Positions 29,342 through 38,965 are shown, counted from the first letter of the stretch. The stretch is DNA of 64,000 bases from Methylocapsa acidiphila B2 (GCF_000427445.1 NZ_KE386496.1:248001-312000), one strand, 5' to 3'. The notes: a model not told the origin generated them from the letters alone. Numbers and translations are program-made.

Positions 29342-29929
29342 ATGAAAAAGTCGTCAGGCCGTTCGCGGCGTGGGATGAAATGCTGCTTGGCCCAAGGGGG
29401 AGCAAAGATCATGCTTGTCGTCGTGCCTTTCGTTATAGGGCTCGACGCTGAAGCGCATGGTCCGACGCCGCATAAGATCGATGAGTCCGTGGCGATCGCC
29501 GCCAAGCCCGAGGCGGTCTGGGTTCTGGTAGGAGATTTCGCGAATATGGCGAAATGGCATCCGCTTGTCGCCGAGAGCGCGGCGAAGTCGGACGAGATCC
29601 AGGGCAAAATGAGGGTGCTCACTTTGAAGAGCGGCGGACAGATCGTCGACGGCCTCACCGAATATGATCCGACGAAAATGACCTACTCCTATCGTCGCGT
29701 GGATGACGACGTGAAGGCGCTTCCCGTGAGTTCCTACACGGCGACGATCACAGTCGCGCCAGCCGCCGATGGAACGGCCAGCGTCGAATGGATCGGGCGC
29801 TATTATCGCGGGGACACTGGCAATGATCCGCCCGAAGAGCTGAATGACGAGGCGGCGACGAAGGCGATGACGGACTTCTTTCAAAGCGGGTTGCGCAATC
29901 TAAAGACGGTTGCGGAACATAAAGGATGA
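29342..29929 (+). CDS. mxaD: MxaD, SRPBCC-family methanol oxidation protein
   Basis: A 195-residue protein of the SRPBCC/polyketide-cyclase-like fold with an N-terminal hydrophobic export signal (KIMLVVVPFVIGLDAEAHG). The sequence ESVAIAAKPEAVWVLVGDFANMAKWHPLV is the family signature. MxaD is periplasmic and is reported to aid the interaction of methanol dehydrogenase with cytochrome cL. GAGGG lies eight bases before ATG 29342. The stop overlaps the start of the next gene (ATGA). Unlike in many mxa clusters it is on the strand opposite mxaF, next to the two-component pair. Confidence 0.85.
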   Translation: MKKSSGRSRRGMKCCLAQGGAKIMLVVVPFVIGLDAEAHGPTPHKIDESVAIAAKPEAVWVLVGDFANMAKWHPLVAESAAKSDEIQGKMRVLTLKSGGQIVDGLTEYDPTKMTYSYRRVDDDVKALPVSSYTATITVAPAADGTASVEWIGRYYRGDTGNDPPEELNDEAATKAMTDFFQSGLRNLKTVAEHKG

Positions 29930-30903
29930 AGCGCTCGCTGAAGTGGCGTCTTGCGTATCTGGCGTTTTTTAGCCTCGCCGCGACGCCTCCGACTTGCAGA
30001 GCCTCGGCCGCGGCCATTCTATATGTGGCGAGTCAGAATGCGTCGAGCATTAGCGAGATCGAAGCGAGCTCGACGGGCGAGGGACGGCGGATCGCAATTG
30101 AGCGCGAGCCGGTTGGGTTGGCTCTCTCGCCAGACGGGAGGCGACTATTTGCAACTCATCCAGAAGCCGGTCAGATCAGCGTCGTCGATGTCGCAAAAGG
30201 AAGCGTCGAGAGATCAATTTCCTATCCAGGCACGCCATTTGGAATCGCGGTTGACGCGGATGGCGGTCACGTTTTCATAGATGATTGGAACCGTGACGTC
30301 GTCTCGAAAGTCGATGTAGGGACGGGCGCTGTCGTAAAGGAGGCTCCGGTCGGTCGTTCTCCGGCTGGTCTCGTGTTCGACGACGCAAAAAGGCGGCTTT
30401 TCACAGCCGATCGGGAGGCCGACGCCGTCAGCGTGCGCGACGCCGATACGCTTGCAGCGATCGCGGCCATTCCCGTCGGCAAAGCTCCTTTCGCTATAAC
30501 GTTTTCGCCAGCGTTGCGTCGGGTCTATGTCGCTAATGTGCGCAGCAATGACCTTAGCATCATCGACGCCGACTCCCTGCAGGTCATCGCAACTGTGCCT
30601 GTTGGCAATATGCCCTATGGCGTGGCGGCGTCGCCGGATGGGGCGCGCATTCTCGTGTCCAATCAGGCGGCGGGCTCTGTTTCGCTGATTGACGCGAGAA
30701 GCTTGAAGATCGTCGCCGTGATAAAAGTCGGCCAATATCCCGAAGGCGTAATCTTTGGCTCGACGGCCGACATGGCTTTTGTCGCTAATTGGTTTTCCGA
30801 CACGATTTCGGTTGTCGACGTCGCCCGCGAAACCGAAATCCGCCAAATAAAGGTCGGGAGCGGCCCGCGCTCCTTGGCGTTGGGTTCGGCGAATGAAAAG
30901 TGA
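29926..30903 (+). CDS. YVTN-repeat beta-propeller protein, exported (mxaE position)
   Basis: A 325-residue exported protein with a signal peptide (cleavage near RASAAA, residue 28) and about seven repeats of the YVTN/NHL-like pattern, e.g. PVGLALSPDGRRLFATH, SRVYVANVRSNDLSIID-type units, and MPYGVAASPDGARILVSNQ. Such propellers often accompany PQQ-dependent dehydrogenases. It is coupled to mxaD by a four-base overlap. By position it may correspond to MxaE, but that was not confirmed. No heme or metal motif was seen. Confidence 0.78.
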   Translation: MKRSLKWRLAYLAFFSLAATPPTCRASAAAILYVASQNASSISEIEASSTGEGRRIAIEREPVGLALSPDGRRLFATHPEAGQISVVDVAKGSVERSISYPGTPFGIAVDADGGHVFIDDWNRDVVSKVDVGTGAVVKEAPVGRSPAGLVFDDAKRRLFTADREADAVSVRDADTLAAIAAIPVGKAPFAITFSPALRRVYVANVRSNDLSIIDADSLQVIATVPVGNMPYGVAASPDGARILVSNQAAGSVSLIDARSLKIVAVIKVGQYPEGVIFGSTADMAFVANWFSDTISVVDVARETEIRQIKVGSGPRSLALGSANEK

Positions 30904-30964
30904 CCGGCGAGCCCGACGGCAGGACATGCGCGGCGAGGTCGATGGCGTTTGCCGCTCGAGTCGC

Positions 30965-32728
30965 CTATGAGGGCGGATTGCCTTTGAAGACGAAACGTCG
31001 GCGCGCCGCGTGGTAGGCAGGGTCGGGGCCAAAGAAATTGACCCGCATTTGCTCCAACTCCTCGGCGCGATAGGCTGCGAGGGGCTTGATGGCTTCTTCG
31101 TCGAGGCGCCGCTCGTGCTTTGTACGGAGCTTCGCGCGGAATTCTGGGTCTTTGGCGAGTCGTTTCGAACGCTCTCTCAGCTCGGCTTCGAAGGCGTCGA
31201 CGTCGGAGCCGAAAATGTCGTCGAGAAGGCCAATCTCCCGCGCCGCGCGCGCGCCGATAGGCTTGCATGACAGGGTCAATTCCTGCGCCTTCTCTTGTCC
31301 TACGCGCCGCGGAAGCGCATAGGTCCAATATTCCGACCCATATAGATTGCCCATGCTCCGATAATGAGGGTTGAGGACGACGCCGGATCTTGCAAAGATA
31401 TAATCCGCCGCCAGCGCCAACATGGCTCCGCCGGCGCCTGCGTTGCCGCGCAGGCCGGCGACGACGAGATGGGACATGGTGTTGAGGATCTCGACGATCA
31501 GATCGTCGATTGCATTGATGTTCCGCCAGGACTCGGCGGCCGAATCGTCGCTGGCCTCGATCACATTGAGATGGATGCCGTTTGACCAGAAATCGGCGCC
31601 GCCAAGCAGCACGATGATCCGCGTTGGGCGCGTGCGGGCGTAAAGGAAAGCGTCCCGCAGCCTATTGCACTGGGACGTGCTCATTGCCCCATTGTAGAAG
31701 TCGAATGAGAGATAGCCGATCTCATCCTCCTCCTCGTAGACGATCTCTCGGTAGGTGCGATGATCAGCGGGAGCAGTTATCGGCAGCGGCGCCTCGGGCG
31801 CGCCACGGAGCAGAGGTCCCAGAACCTGCGTCGCCGGCAGCTTGATTCCCGCGACCGCGCACAATTCCGCATCGCATCGTTCGCAGCCTATGCCGGCGCG
31901 CACGAGGCTGCAGGCCTCCTCCGAAAGATAATTTTCATCCTTGGCCTTCAGATGGGAGATCCACACGGCCCCGTCGACCGCGCCGATGCAGATCGCGCCG
32001 TCGCGCCGCGCCAAGACTTGGCCTGGAGGTCCTTGAAGACGCTCCTCAACATGGGCGCCATAGAGGAAGCATGTCTTGCCGAGCAGGACCCCGAGGACGC
32101 CGGGAGCGCTGTCCGCGGCGCGGATCTTCCGGACGATCGCAGCTGTTGTGTCCCGCGTCCAGTCGATTGCGCGGTCGGCCTGCCGCATCGGCGCGCGCAG
32201 GCGTCCGCGCGCATGCGGGGCAACCTCGGCGAGCTTCTCCGGACGCCAGGCGCCGGATTGGAAATCGCCTGATTCCACTCGGGCGATCGCCTCAAGGACG
32301 CCGCGTAACGCCGCCTCTGTGACTGGGCCGCGATAGAGACTGCTCTTTGCTGAAGGGGCGGTCTCTAACGCAAATTCATGCGAGGCCCAGATCGCCCCAG
32401 CATCGAATTCCTCCGCCGCCTGTAGAATCGTCACGCCCCAAGTCTGCTCGCCATTAGCGATCGCCCAATCGAGTGAGGATGGACCTCGGTCGCCTTTGAC
32501 GCCGGGATGAACGATCAGGCAAGGACAGCGGGAACCGACCTCTTTCGGAATTGCGATCTTCAGCATCGGCGCGACGACGAGATCCGGCGCTTCACGGGAC
32601 GCGGCCGCGATCATCGTCTCGCCTGTCGCTGCGATGCAGACGCGGATTTCGTGGCCTCTCTCGCCGAGCTCGATCCAAAGACGCTGGCTGAGGCTGTTGT
32701 GGGCCGATGTCAGAAAGAGAATTCGCAT
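30965..32728 (-). CDS. hypX: HypX (HoxX) hydrogenase-maturation CO synthase
   Basis: A 587-residue two-domain protein. The N-terminal half is a methionyl-tRNA-formyltransferase-like domain (VHPG at 73-76, GDRGPSSLDWAI); the C-terminal half, from about residue 300, is an enoyl-CoA-hydratase-like domain with GGADFWSNGIHLNVIE and RGNAGAGGAMLALAADYIFA. HypX takes the formyl group of N10-formyl-tetrahydrofolate onto coenzyme A and releases CO for the Fe(CN)2CO centre of [NiFe] hydrogenase. GAGGG precedes the ATG at 32728. No hydrogenase or other hyp gene is in the window, so the partner must be elsewhere. Confidence 0.88.
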   Translation of the reverse strand: MRILFLTSAHNSLSQRLWIELGERGHEIRVCIAATGETMIAAASREAPDLVVAPMLKIAIPKEVGSRCPCLIVHPGVKGDRGPSSLDWAIANGEQTWGVTILQAAEEFDAGAIWASHEFALETAPSAKSSLYRGPVTEAALRGVLEAIARVESGDFQSGAWRPEKLAEVAPHARGRLRAPMRQADRAIDWTRDTTAAIVRKIRAADSAPGVLGVLLGKTCFLYGAHVEERLQGPPGQVLARRDGAICIGAVDGAVWISHLKAKDENYLSEEACSLVRAGIGCERCDAELCAVAGIKLPATQVLGPLLRGAPEAPLPITAPADHRTYREIVYEEEDEIGYLSFDFYNGAMSTSQCNRLRDAFLYARTRPTRIIVLLGGADFWSNGIHLNVIEASDDSAAESWRNINAIDDLIVEILNTMSHLVVAGLRGNAGAGGAMLALAADYIFARSGVVLNPHYRSMGNLYGSEYWTYALPRRVGQEKAQELTLSCKPIGARAAREIGLLDDIFGSDVDAFEAELRERSKRLAKDPEFRAKLRTKHERRLDEEAIKPLAAYRAEELEQMRVNFFGPDPAYHAARRRFVFKGNPPS

Positions 32729-32895
32729 GGTTTCGCCCTCTATTTTTTGTTATTTAAAATGAGCCTAAGCAAGTGATCGCGTCAGCCGAGGACAAAGCGA
32801 GATGAGAGGCGGGTCGCCGCCCCGATGAATTGTCGCGTCGCTGTATCTGCGCGGCCTCTTTGCTTGGAGGCCCGCGCTTTTCCTGTTGCGGCGTT

Positions 32896-33930
32896 TCAGC
32901 TCAGCAGGGTGGATCGAAATCTCGCGCGATAATCGTGCGGACTTACCTCGAAAAGGCGCTGAAACGTGCGCCTCATGCGTTCGGCATTGCCGAAGCCGCA
33001 TTCCCTCGCGATGGTCTCAACTGGCAAAATGGATTGTTCGAGCTTGAGGCGCGCCGCGTCGGCGCGGGCGCTTTCGGCGAATTGCGCGGGCGTCTCTCCC
33101 GTTTCGCTGCGAAAGAGCCGGGAAAAATTGCGCGGGCTCATGCCCATGCGATCCGCTAAGGCCGCCACGCTGAGATCCTCTCCGGGATTCCCGGTAATCC
33201 AGGCTTGCAACTCCTCGATTTCTGGTCGGGTCCTCACTTCCAAATATTTTACATTGTAGGCGCTGAATTGGGACTGCCCGCCGGGGCGGCGAGGAAAGAC
33301 AACCATCATCCTTGCGGCGGCAAGCGCAATTTCCCGGCCGAGATCTTCTTCAACAAGGGCCATCGCGAGATCGATTCCCCCAGTGATGCCGCCCGATGAG
33401 TAGATGTTCCCGTCGCGGGCGAAGAGGAGACTGGAGTCAACCTCCGTCGACGGGAACTCGCTGGCCAGGACGTCGGCAAACATCCAGTGCGTCGTCACGC
33501 GTCGGTGATGCAAGAGGCCGGCGGCCGCCAGGATGAAGGCGCCGGTGCAAACCGACGCCACGCGCCGCGAGCGCGGCGCTATCGCGCGCACCCATTCGAC
33601 GAGCGCAGGATCCTTGTTAGCCTGCGCGCAATTTGTAACGCCGCCCGCGACGATCAGCGTGTCGAGGCTGTCGACGACATCAAGGTAGCTGCGGGTCGCG
33701 ACAATCTCGATTCCCGATAAGGTCCCGACCGGTCCAGGCGCAGCGGCGAGGATTTCGCATTTGTAGCCTGACTGCCCAGTTTTCCCAAACCTCGGCAACC
33801 ACACATCCGCCCAGTGGAACGCCTCGATGGGGCCGCACACGTCGACAATATCGCAACCCGGGTAGATCAAGAATCCGATCCGCCGGAATTGCGTGAGCTG
33901 TTGCGGCAATGGATCTTGGTTCGTGTTCAT
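32896..33930 (-). CDS. GlxA-type AraC transcriptional regulator (DJ-1/PfpI plus HTH)
   Basis: A 344-residue regulator with an N-terminal DJ-1/PfpI-like domain (IGFLIYPGCDIVDVCGP, AGGVTNCAQANKDP, ASVCTGAFILAAAGLL with the nucleophile-like Cys) and a C-terminal AraC double HTH (LSVAALADRMGMSPRNFSRLF, IARECGFGNAERMRRTFQRLF). Relatives sense amines, carnitine or glycine betaine. It is divergent from serC. The ATG at 33930 was chosen; the longer frame to 34089 adds non-family residues. Its target is unknown. Confidence 0.85.
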   Translation of the reverse strand: MNTNQDPLPQQLTQFRRIGFLIYPGCDIVDVCGPIEAFHWADVWLPRFGKTGQSGYKCEILAAAPGPVGTLSGIEIVATRSYLDVVDSLDTLIVAGGVTNCAQANKDPALVEWVRAIAPRSRRVASVCTGAFILAAAGLLHHRRVTTHWMFADVLASEFPSTEVDSSLLFARDGNIYSSGGITGGIDLAMALVEEDLGREIALAAARMMVVFPRRPGGQSQFSAYNVKYLEVRTRPEIEELQAWITGNPGEDLSVAALADRMGMSPRNFSRLFRSETGETPAQFAESARADAARLKLEQSILPVETIARECGFGNAERMRRTFQRLFEVSPHDYRARFRSTLLS

Positions 33931-34122
33931 GGCGCGATCGTCCCCTTCGAACTCATCCTCTACAAGGACAAAGATCCCACGTTTTCGGCCAAGAACTTTG
34001 GTTGAGGCCCGCATAAAATGCCGCAAGCTCCGCGTCGGTCGGATTGATGAGAAAAGCGCGGGGCGGTGCAGAAATACCACGAAAACCACGAAGCGTTCAT
34101 CTTGACGGTTGCGTCCTACGGC

Positions 34123-34180
34123 CCTATCCAGATAGGCGGGACACCTTTCCCCAACGAAAGGCGCCCATCTGAAAGGATGG
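34123..34180 (+). ncRNA. Probable serC RNA leader (three hairpins before serC)
   Basis: Three hairpins follow each other just before serC: CCTATC/GATAGG at 34123-34136, CCTTTC/GAAAGG at 34144-34161, and CCATC/GATGG at 34165-34180. The last one encloses the serC ribosome site (AAAGGA). A conserved serC RNA motif upstream of serC is known in alphaproteobacteria, and this arrangement fits a cis-regulatory leader that hides the start. Assignment is by position and hairpins, not by a covariance search. Confidence 0.55.
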
Positions 34181-34184
34181 TCAC

Positions 34185-35357
34185 ATGACTACGATAATGC
34201 CCGCCGCGCGGCCGGCGACGCCCAATTTTTCCTGCGGCCCCTGCACCAAGCATCCCGGCTGGAAAATCCAAAATCTCCAGGGCCCAACTGTCGGGCGCTC
34301 GCATCGCTCCAAGGTCGGCAAGGCCAAGCTGAAGCTGGCGATCGACCTCACACGCGAGATTTTGCAGGTTCCGCCGGATCATCGCATAGCTATCGTGCCC
34401 GGCTCCGACACCGGCGCCGTCGAGCTTGCGCTTTGGTCCATGCTCGGCCAGCGCGGCGTCGAGGTGATCGCCTGGGAGTCCTTCAGCGAGGGCTGGGTCA
34501 TCGACGTCGTCGAGCATTTGCAGATCAAGAACGCGCGGGCCCAGGTCGCGGATTATGGCGAGATCGTCGATCTTGCGAGCCTCGATTTCGACAACGACGT
34601 CGTCTTCGCCTGGAACGGCACGACCTCGGGCGTGCGCGTGCCCAATGCGGACTGGATTCCGGCTGATCGCAAGGGCCTGACCATTTGCGACGCGACCTCG
34701 GCGGCCTTCGCGCAAAGGCTCGATTGGGCGAAACTCGATGTCGTGACCTTTTCCTGGCAGAAGGTGCTCGGCGGCGAGGCGGCGCATGGCATGCTCATTC
34801 TCGGGCCGCGCGCGGTTGAAAGGCTTACGAGCTACACGCCGGCCTGGCCGCTGCCGAAGCTGTTCCGCCTGACCGAAGGCGGCAAGCTGATCGAAAGCAT
34901 TTTCGAGGGCGAGACCATCAACACGCCCTCCATGCTTTGCGTCGAGGACTATATCGACGCGTTGAGCTGGGCCAAATCGATCGGCGGGCTCGAGGCGCTT
35001 ATGGCGCGCGCCGACGCCAATTCCAAAGCCTTGAGCGAGTGGGTCGTTAGAACGCCTTGGATCGACTTTCTCGCGAAGGACCCGACGGTCAGGTCCAACA
35101 CCAGCATATGCCTCAAGATCGTCGATCCGCTCATTCTCGCGCACGGCCTCAAGGCCGAGGCAGAGTTCGCCAAGTCGATCGTCGACATGCTCGAGGCGGA
35201 AAAGATCGCCTATGACATCGGCGCCTATCGCGATGCGCCCCCGGGCCTTCGCATCTGGTGCGGCGCGACGGTCGAGACAAGCGACATCGAGGCGCTGACG
35301 CTCTGGCTCGATTACGCCTATCAGAAGCTCAAGGGCGCGCTCGCCAAGGCCGCGTGA
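34185..35357 (+). CDS. serC: Phosphoserine aminotransferase (Rhizobiales-type)
   Basis: A 390-residue PLP enzyme that converts 3-phosphohydroxypyruvate to phosphoserine. The PLP lysine is at about 193 in TFSWQKVLGGEAAHG. NFSCGPCTKHPGW and PGSDTGAVELALW are typical of the longer alphaproteobacterial SerC. Serine made here also feeds C1 metabolism. It is 64 bases before serA and is preceded by the hairpin leader described above. Confidence 0.95.
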   Translation: MTTIMPAARPATPNFSCGPCTKHPGWKIQNLQGPTVGRSHRSKVGKAKLKLAIDLTREILQVPPDHRIAIVPGSDTGAVELALWSMLGQRGVEVIAWESFSEGWVIDVVEHLQIKNARAQVADYGEIVDLASLDFDNDVVFAWNGTTSGVRVPNADWIPADRKGLTICDATSAAFAQRLDWAKLDVVTFSWQKVLGGEAAHGMLILGPRAVERLTSYTPAWPLPKLFRLTEGGKLIESIFEGETINTPSMLCVEDYIDALSWAKSIGGLEALMARADANSKALSEWVVRTPWIDFLAKDPTVRSNTSICLKIVDPLILAHGLKAEAEFAKSIVDMLEAEKIAYDIGAYRDAPPGLRIWCGATVETSDIEALTLWLDYAYQKLKGALAKAA

Positions 35358-35421
35358 AGGGACGCCCCGCGCCGGATCGGGCGCGGGCACAGCCTGCAGA
35401 CGCTCCAGACCGGGGAACGCC

Positions 35422-37008
35422 ATGGCTCCGCGCGTGCTGATTTCCGATCCCCTGTCGTCCGCCGCCGTCGCCGTCTTCAAGGATCGCGGCGTGGAGGTCG
35501 ATTTCCAGCCTGAGCTTGGCAAGAACAAAGAGAGACTCGCCGAAATCATCGGCGGGTTCGATGGGCTTGCCGTTCGCTCCACAACCAAAGTGACCGCCAA
35601 AATCATCGGAAAGGCCGCCAGGCTGCGGGTGATCGGCCGCGCCGGCATCGGCGTCGACAATATCGATATTCCCGCGGCCACGGCCAAAGGCGTCATCGTC
35701 ATGAACACGCCGTTTGGCAATTCGATCACGACCGCCGAGCATGCGATCGCCTTGATGTTCGCGCTCGCCCGCCAAATTCCCGCCGCCGATGCTTCGACCC
35801 AAGCCGGCAAATGGGAGAAGAACCGTTTCATGGGCGTCGAGATCACCGGCAAGACTCTGGGGGTTCTCGGTTGCGGCAATATCGGCTCGATCGTCGCCGA
35901 GCGCGCCCTCGGCTTGCGCATGCGCGTCCTCGCTTATGATCCTTTCCTCTCGCCAGAGCGAGCCCTCGATCTTGGGGTCGAGAAGGTCGAACTCGACGAA
36001 CTGCTGACCCGCGCGGATTTCATCACCGTCCATGTTCCGATGACGCCGCAGACCAGGAACATCCTCTCGGTCGAAAACCTCGCCAAGACCAAGAAAGGCG
36101 TGCGGATCGTCAATTGCGCGCGCGGCGGGCTCGTGGACGAGAAGGCCCTGCGCGCGCTTCTCGATTCGGGCCATGTGGCGGGCGCCGCTTTCGACGTCTT
36201 CGTGAACGAGCCGGCGACGGATAATCCGCTTTTCGGCCATCCCAATGTCGTTTGCACGCCTCATCTCGGCGCTTCGACCAACGAAGCGCAGGAAAACGTC
36301 GCGCTCCAGATCGCCGAGCAAATGTCGGATTATCTGATCCGGGGGGCGATCTCGAACGCGGTCAATTTTCCCTCGATCACGGCCGAAGAGGCGCCGAGGC
36401 TCAAGCCCTTCATCGACCTCGCCGACCGTCTCGGCTCCTTCGCCGGGCAACTCGTCGAGACCGCCATTAAGAAAGTCAGCATCACCTACGAAGGCGGCGT
36501 CGCCGAGCTTAAGACAAAGGCGCTCACCGCTGCCGCTATCGCCGGCCTGCTGCGCCCCTGGCTGTCCGACGTGAATGTCGTTTCGGCGCCGAGCGTGGCC
36601 AAAGAGCGCGGCGTCGTGATCGACGAGGTGACGCGCGCCGCAGAGGGCGACTACGAATCGCTCGTCACGCTGACGGTGACGACCGAGGCCCATGAGCGTT
36701 CCGTCTCCGGAACAGTGTTCCACGACGGCAAGCCGCGAATCATCAAGATTAACGGCATCGAGGTCGACGCTCTCGTCGCGCCGTCGATGATTTATGTCAG
36801 CAACGAGGACAAGCCGGGCTTCATTGGCCGATTCGCGAGCATACTGGGCGACGCCGGCGTCAATATCGCGACCTTCGCCTTAGGCCGCGATCGGGAGGGC
36901 GGCTCAGCGGTCGCGCTCGTCGAGGTGGATAGCGCAGCTCCGAACAAGATCCTCGTTGAGGTTGAGAAGCTTCCGGGCGTCAGAGAAGCCAAGGCCTTGT
37001 CGTTTTAA
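35422..37008 (+). CDS. serA: D-3-phosphoglycerate dehydrogenase
   Basis: A 528-residue long-form enzyme that oxidises 3-phosphoglycerate with NAD. The N-terminal D-isomer dehydrogenase core has LGVLGCGNIGSIVAERA, NCARGGLVDEKALRALL and TPHLGAST with the catalytic His; the C-terminal third has the extra ASB domain and an ACT domain (KPGFIGRFASILGDAGVNIATF) for serine feedback. It follows serC in an operon. Confidence 0.96.
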   Translation: MAPRVLISDPLSSAAVAVFKDRGVEVDFQPELGKNKERLAEIIGGFDGLAVRSTTKVTAKIIGKAARLRVIGRAGIGVDNIDIPAATAKGVIVMNTPFGNSITTAEHAIALMFALARQIPAADASTQAGKWEKNRFMGVEITGKTLGVLGCGNIGSIVAERALGLRMRVLAYDPFLSPERALDLGVEKVELDELLTRADFITVHVPMTPQTRNILSVENLAKTKKGVRIVNCARGGLVDEKALRALLDSGHVAGAAFDVFVNEPATDNPLFGHPNVVCTPHLGASTNEAQENVALQIAEQMSDYLIRGAISNAVNFPSITAEEAPRLKPFIDLADRLGSFAGQLVETAIKKVSITYEGGVAELKTKALTAAAIAGLLRPWLSDVNVVSAPSVAKERGVVIDEVTRAAEGDYESLVTLTVTTEAHERSVSGTVFHDGKPRIIKINGIEVDALVAPSMIYVSNEDKPGFIGRFASILGDAGVNIATFALGRDREGGSAVALVEVDSAAPNKILVEVEKLPGVREAKALSF

Positions 37009-37318
37009 AAGGCGCGGCCCAAAAGTCTGAGCGCGAGAGATTCGATATAGTCCCGCCGGATCGCGCGAATATCCACAATGTTCGACCGTCAATTCCGGTC
37101 TGATCACTTTTCCGGCTGCTGTCGAATTCAGCTCTCTCGCCCTCCGGACGAGCAAACTCGCATTTTTGTTCGAAAGCTATGCTGTTCGTTTCATCCGACT
37201 GTTGCTGGAAAGCATCGCATGGCCCGAAACACCCCATCATGCGACCGACTTTGATTGAATCTATCTGCATGTTGTGTGCTCTTTTGGAAATCCCGACCGC
37301 CTTGATGGGAGTGGAGCG
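37009..37318. other. Gap between serA and the barrel-protein gene, no gene seen
   Basis: No convincing ORF, hairpin or repeat was found here. It should hold the promoter for the outer-membrane protein; GGAGTGGAGCG before 37319 is its ribosome site. Confidence 0.4.
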
Positions 37319-38641
37319 ATGGGTTTTCTACCGAATTTTCGTATTTCGTCGCCGCTGAGCGCAGCGATCGTCGTTCTTGGCTCCGGGTTGTCCGCCCAAG
37401 CTGCTGACGTTGCTATCAAGCCAGCGACGCCTGCGCCAGCCTGGATCGACACCTTGACCGTGACCGGAGCAATCGAAGCCGGCGAGACGTTCAATCCAGG
37501 CTATCCGTCCAATGGATTGAATTTTGGCAGCCTGTTCACGGATAAGGCCAATTCAGTCCTGCTCAATCAGGCGTTGCTGACCGTCCAGCGGCCGCTTGAC
37601 ACTAATGCGACCGGCTATGATGTCGGGTTCAAGATCCAGACGATGGTCGGATCCGACGCGCGCTATACCCATTATTTGGGCGAGCTCGACTATATCCTCC
37701 CCGGCCGCATTCAATACGACATTGTCGAGGCTTGGGGCGCGGTCCATCTGCCCTGGCTCTACAAAGGCGGCATCGACGTCAAGGTCGGTCAATACGTGAC
37801 CCTTGAGGGCGCGGAAGTCATTCCAGCGGCCGACAATCTGCTCTATTCGCACTCGTATATCTTTAATTTTGGCGTCCCCTTGAAGCACACGGGCGTCATG
37901 ACGATCTCGCATATCGATCCTTTGTTCGACGTTTATGCGGGCGTCGACACCGGCGTCAACACCTCGGTCGGCTGGCCGGGCGACAACAACCGGGCCCTTG
38001 CTTTCCACGGCGGCGTCGGGCTCAACCTGCTCGACGGCAATCTCACCATTCTGGCGACCACCCATATCGGACCGGAAAATCCCGACGTGCCGGCGGTCGT
38101 CACCGCCTGCGAGTGTAATCCCAACCGCGCCTTGCGCTATCTCAACGACGTGACGGCCACGTGGAAGGCGACCGACAAGCTGACCTTCATCACCGACCTC
38201 AATTATATCCACGACAACGCCTTTCACGCCAGCGGATATGGCGTGGCGCAATACGCCGCCTACGCCATCAATGATTGGCTGAAGATCGTCGGCCGCGCCG
38301 AGGTTTGGCGCGACGCGCAGGGCTTTTTCGTCGCCGCTTATCCGGGCAATATCGACTTCGTGAATGCAGAGCATGGCTTCAACTACGCCAATATGGGCGA
38401 TGGAACCTACTATACTTATGGGATCATCCCCGCGTCGGCCCCGACGACCTATCTCGAGTTGACCGCCGGGCTCAATATCACCCCGACGCTTCCGACCGAT
38501 CCGGCGTTGCCCCTGATCAAGGGCCTGATCGTTCGTCCCGAAGTGCGCTACGACGCATCCTTGAGCCATACGACGCCTTTCGACGCCGGCCAAAAAGCGT
38601 CGCAGTTCACTTTCGCAGGCGATATCATTGTGAAATTCTAA
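37319..38641 (+). CDS. Outer-membrane beta-barrel porin-like protein (OmpL/BBP2 type)
   Basis: A 440-residue exported protein. A signal peptide ends near LSAQAADV, then alternating strands run to a final FTFAGDIIVKF, where the terminal Phe is the outer-membrane assembly signal. Features such as RIQYDIVEAWGAVHLPW, GIDVKVGQYVTLEGAEVI and VTATWKATDKLTFITDLNY match the putative beta-barrel porin-2 family. It starts at 37319 with GGAGTGGAGCG before it. Its substrate is unknown. It ends in a strong terminator and precedes the kdp operon. Confidence 0.8.
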   Translation: MGFLPNFRISSPLSAAIVVLGSGLSAQAADVAIKPATPAPAWIDTLTVTGAIEAGETFNPGYPSNGLNFGSLFTDKANSVLLNQALLTVQRPLDTNATGYDVGFKIQTMVGSDARYTHYLGELDYILPGRIQYDIVEAWGAVHLPWLYKGGIDVKVGQYVTLEGAEVIPAADNLLYSHSYIFNFGVPLKHTGVMTISHIDPLFDVYAGVDTGVNTSVGWPGDNNRALAFHGGVGLNLLDGNLTILATTHIGPENPDVPAVVTACECNPNRALRYLNDVTATWKATDKLTFITDLNYIHDNAFHASGYGVAQYAAYAINDWLKIVGRAEVWRDAQGFFVAAYPGNIDFVNAEHGFNYANMGDGTYYTYGIIPASAPTTYLELTAGLNITPTLPTDPALPLIKGLIVRPEVRYDASLSHTTPFDAGQKASQFTFAGDIIVKF

Positions 38642-38670
38642 AAAGGATCGTCAAAATCTGACGTCACCCG

Positions 38671-38696
38671 AACGGGGCCGCTTGCGGCCCCGTTTT
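38671..38696 (+). terminator. Rho-independent terminator after the barrel-protein gene
   Basis: The inverted repeat CGGGGCCGC and GCGGCCCCG (38673-38681 and 38684-38692) is followed by TTTT. It lies 30 bases after the stop at 38641 and separates this gene from kdp. Confidence 0.9.
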
Positions 38697-38965
38697 GCTT
38701 TTCCGCCGAAGTTTTTTGTCGTTTGACCGGTGGTTTCGCCGGTTTAGGGCCTTCGGGACCGCGCTCGAGCCAATTCCCTACGCAGGCTTGCCGGCTTTGG
38801 CGAGGCCGGTAGCGCCTAGCTGACCTAGCTCAAGGCGCTTTTCTTTTATGCGATTTATATTTCCCGCGCCGCCGGGAACGCTCGACCCTATATGCGCCGG
38901 CCGCGATATAGGCCCCTATGCTCGCCTTGCGCTCAGCGGGCGGGACGCAGAAGGGATCCACTGCA
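38697..38965. promoter_or_regulatory. Probable kdp operon promoter region
   Basis: This is the gap between the terminator and the first small kdp-linked ORF. KdpE would be expected to bind here, but no clear operator could be assigned by eye. AGAAGGG near 38950 is the ribosome site of the small ORF. Confidence 0.4.

Noticed and set aside
34116-35921. Long open frame (601 codons) on the minus strand
   Set aside because: It is antisense to serC and serA, which have clear family motifs. Its protein is Arg/Asp/His-rich without any motif, typical of antisense frames in GC-rich DNA.
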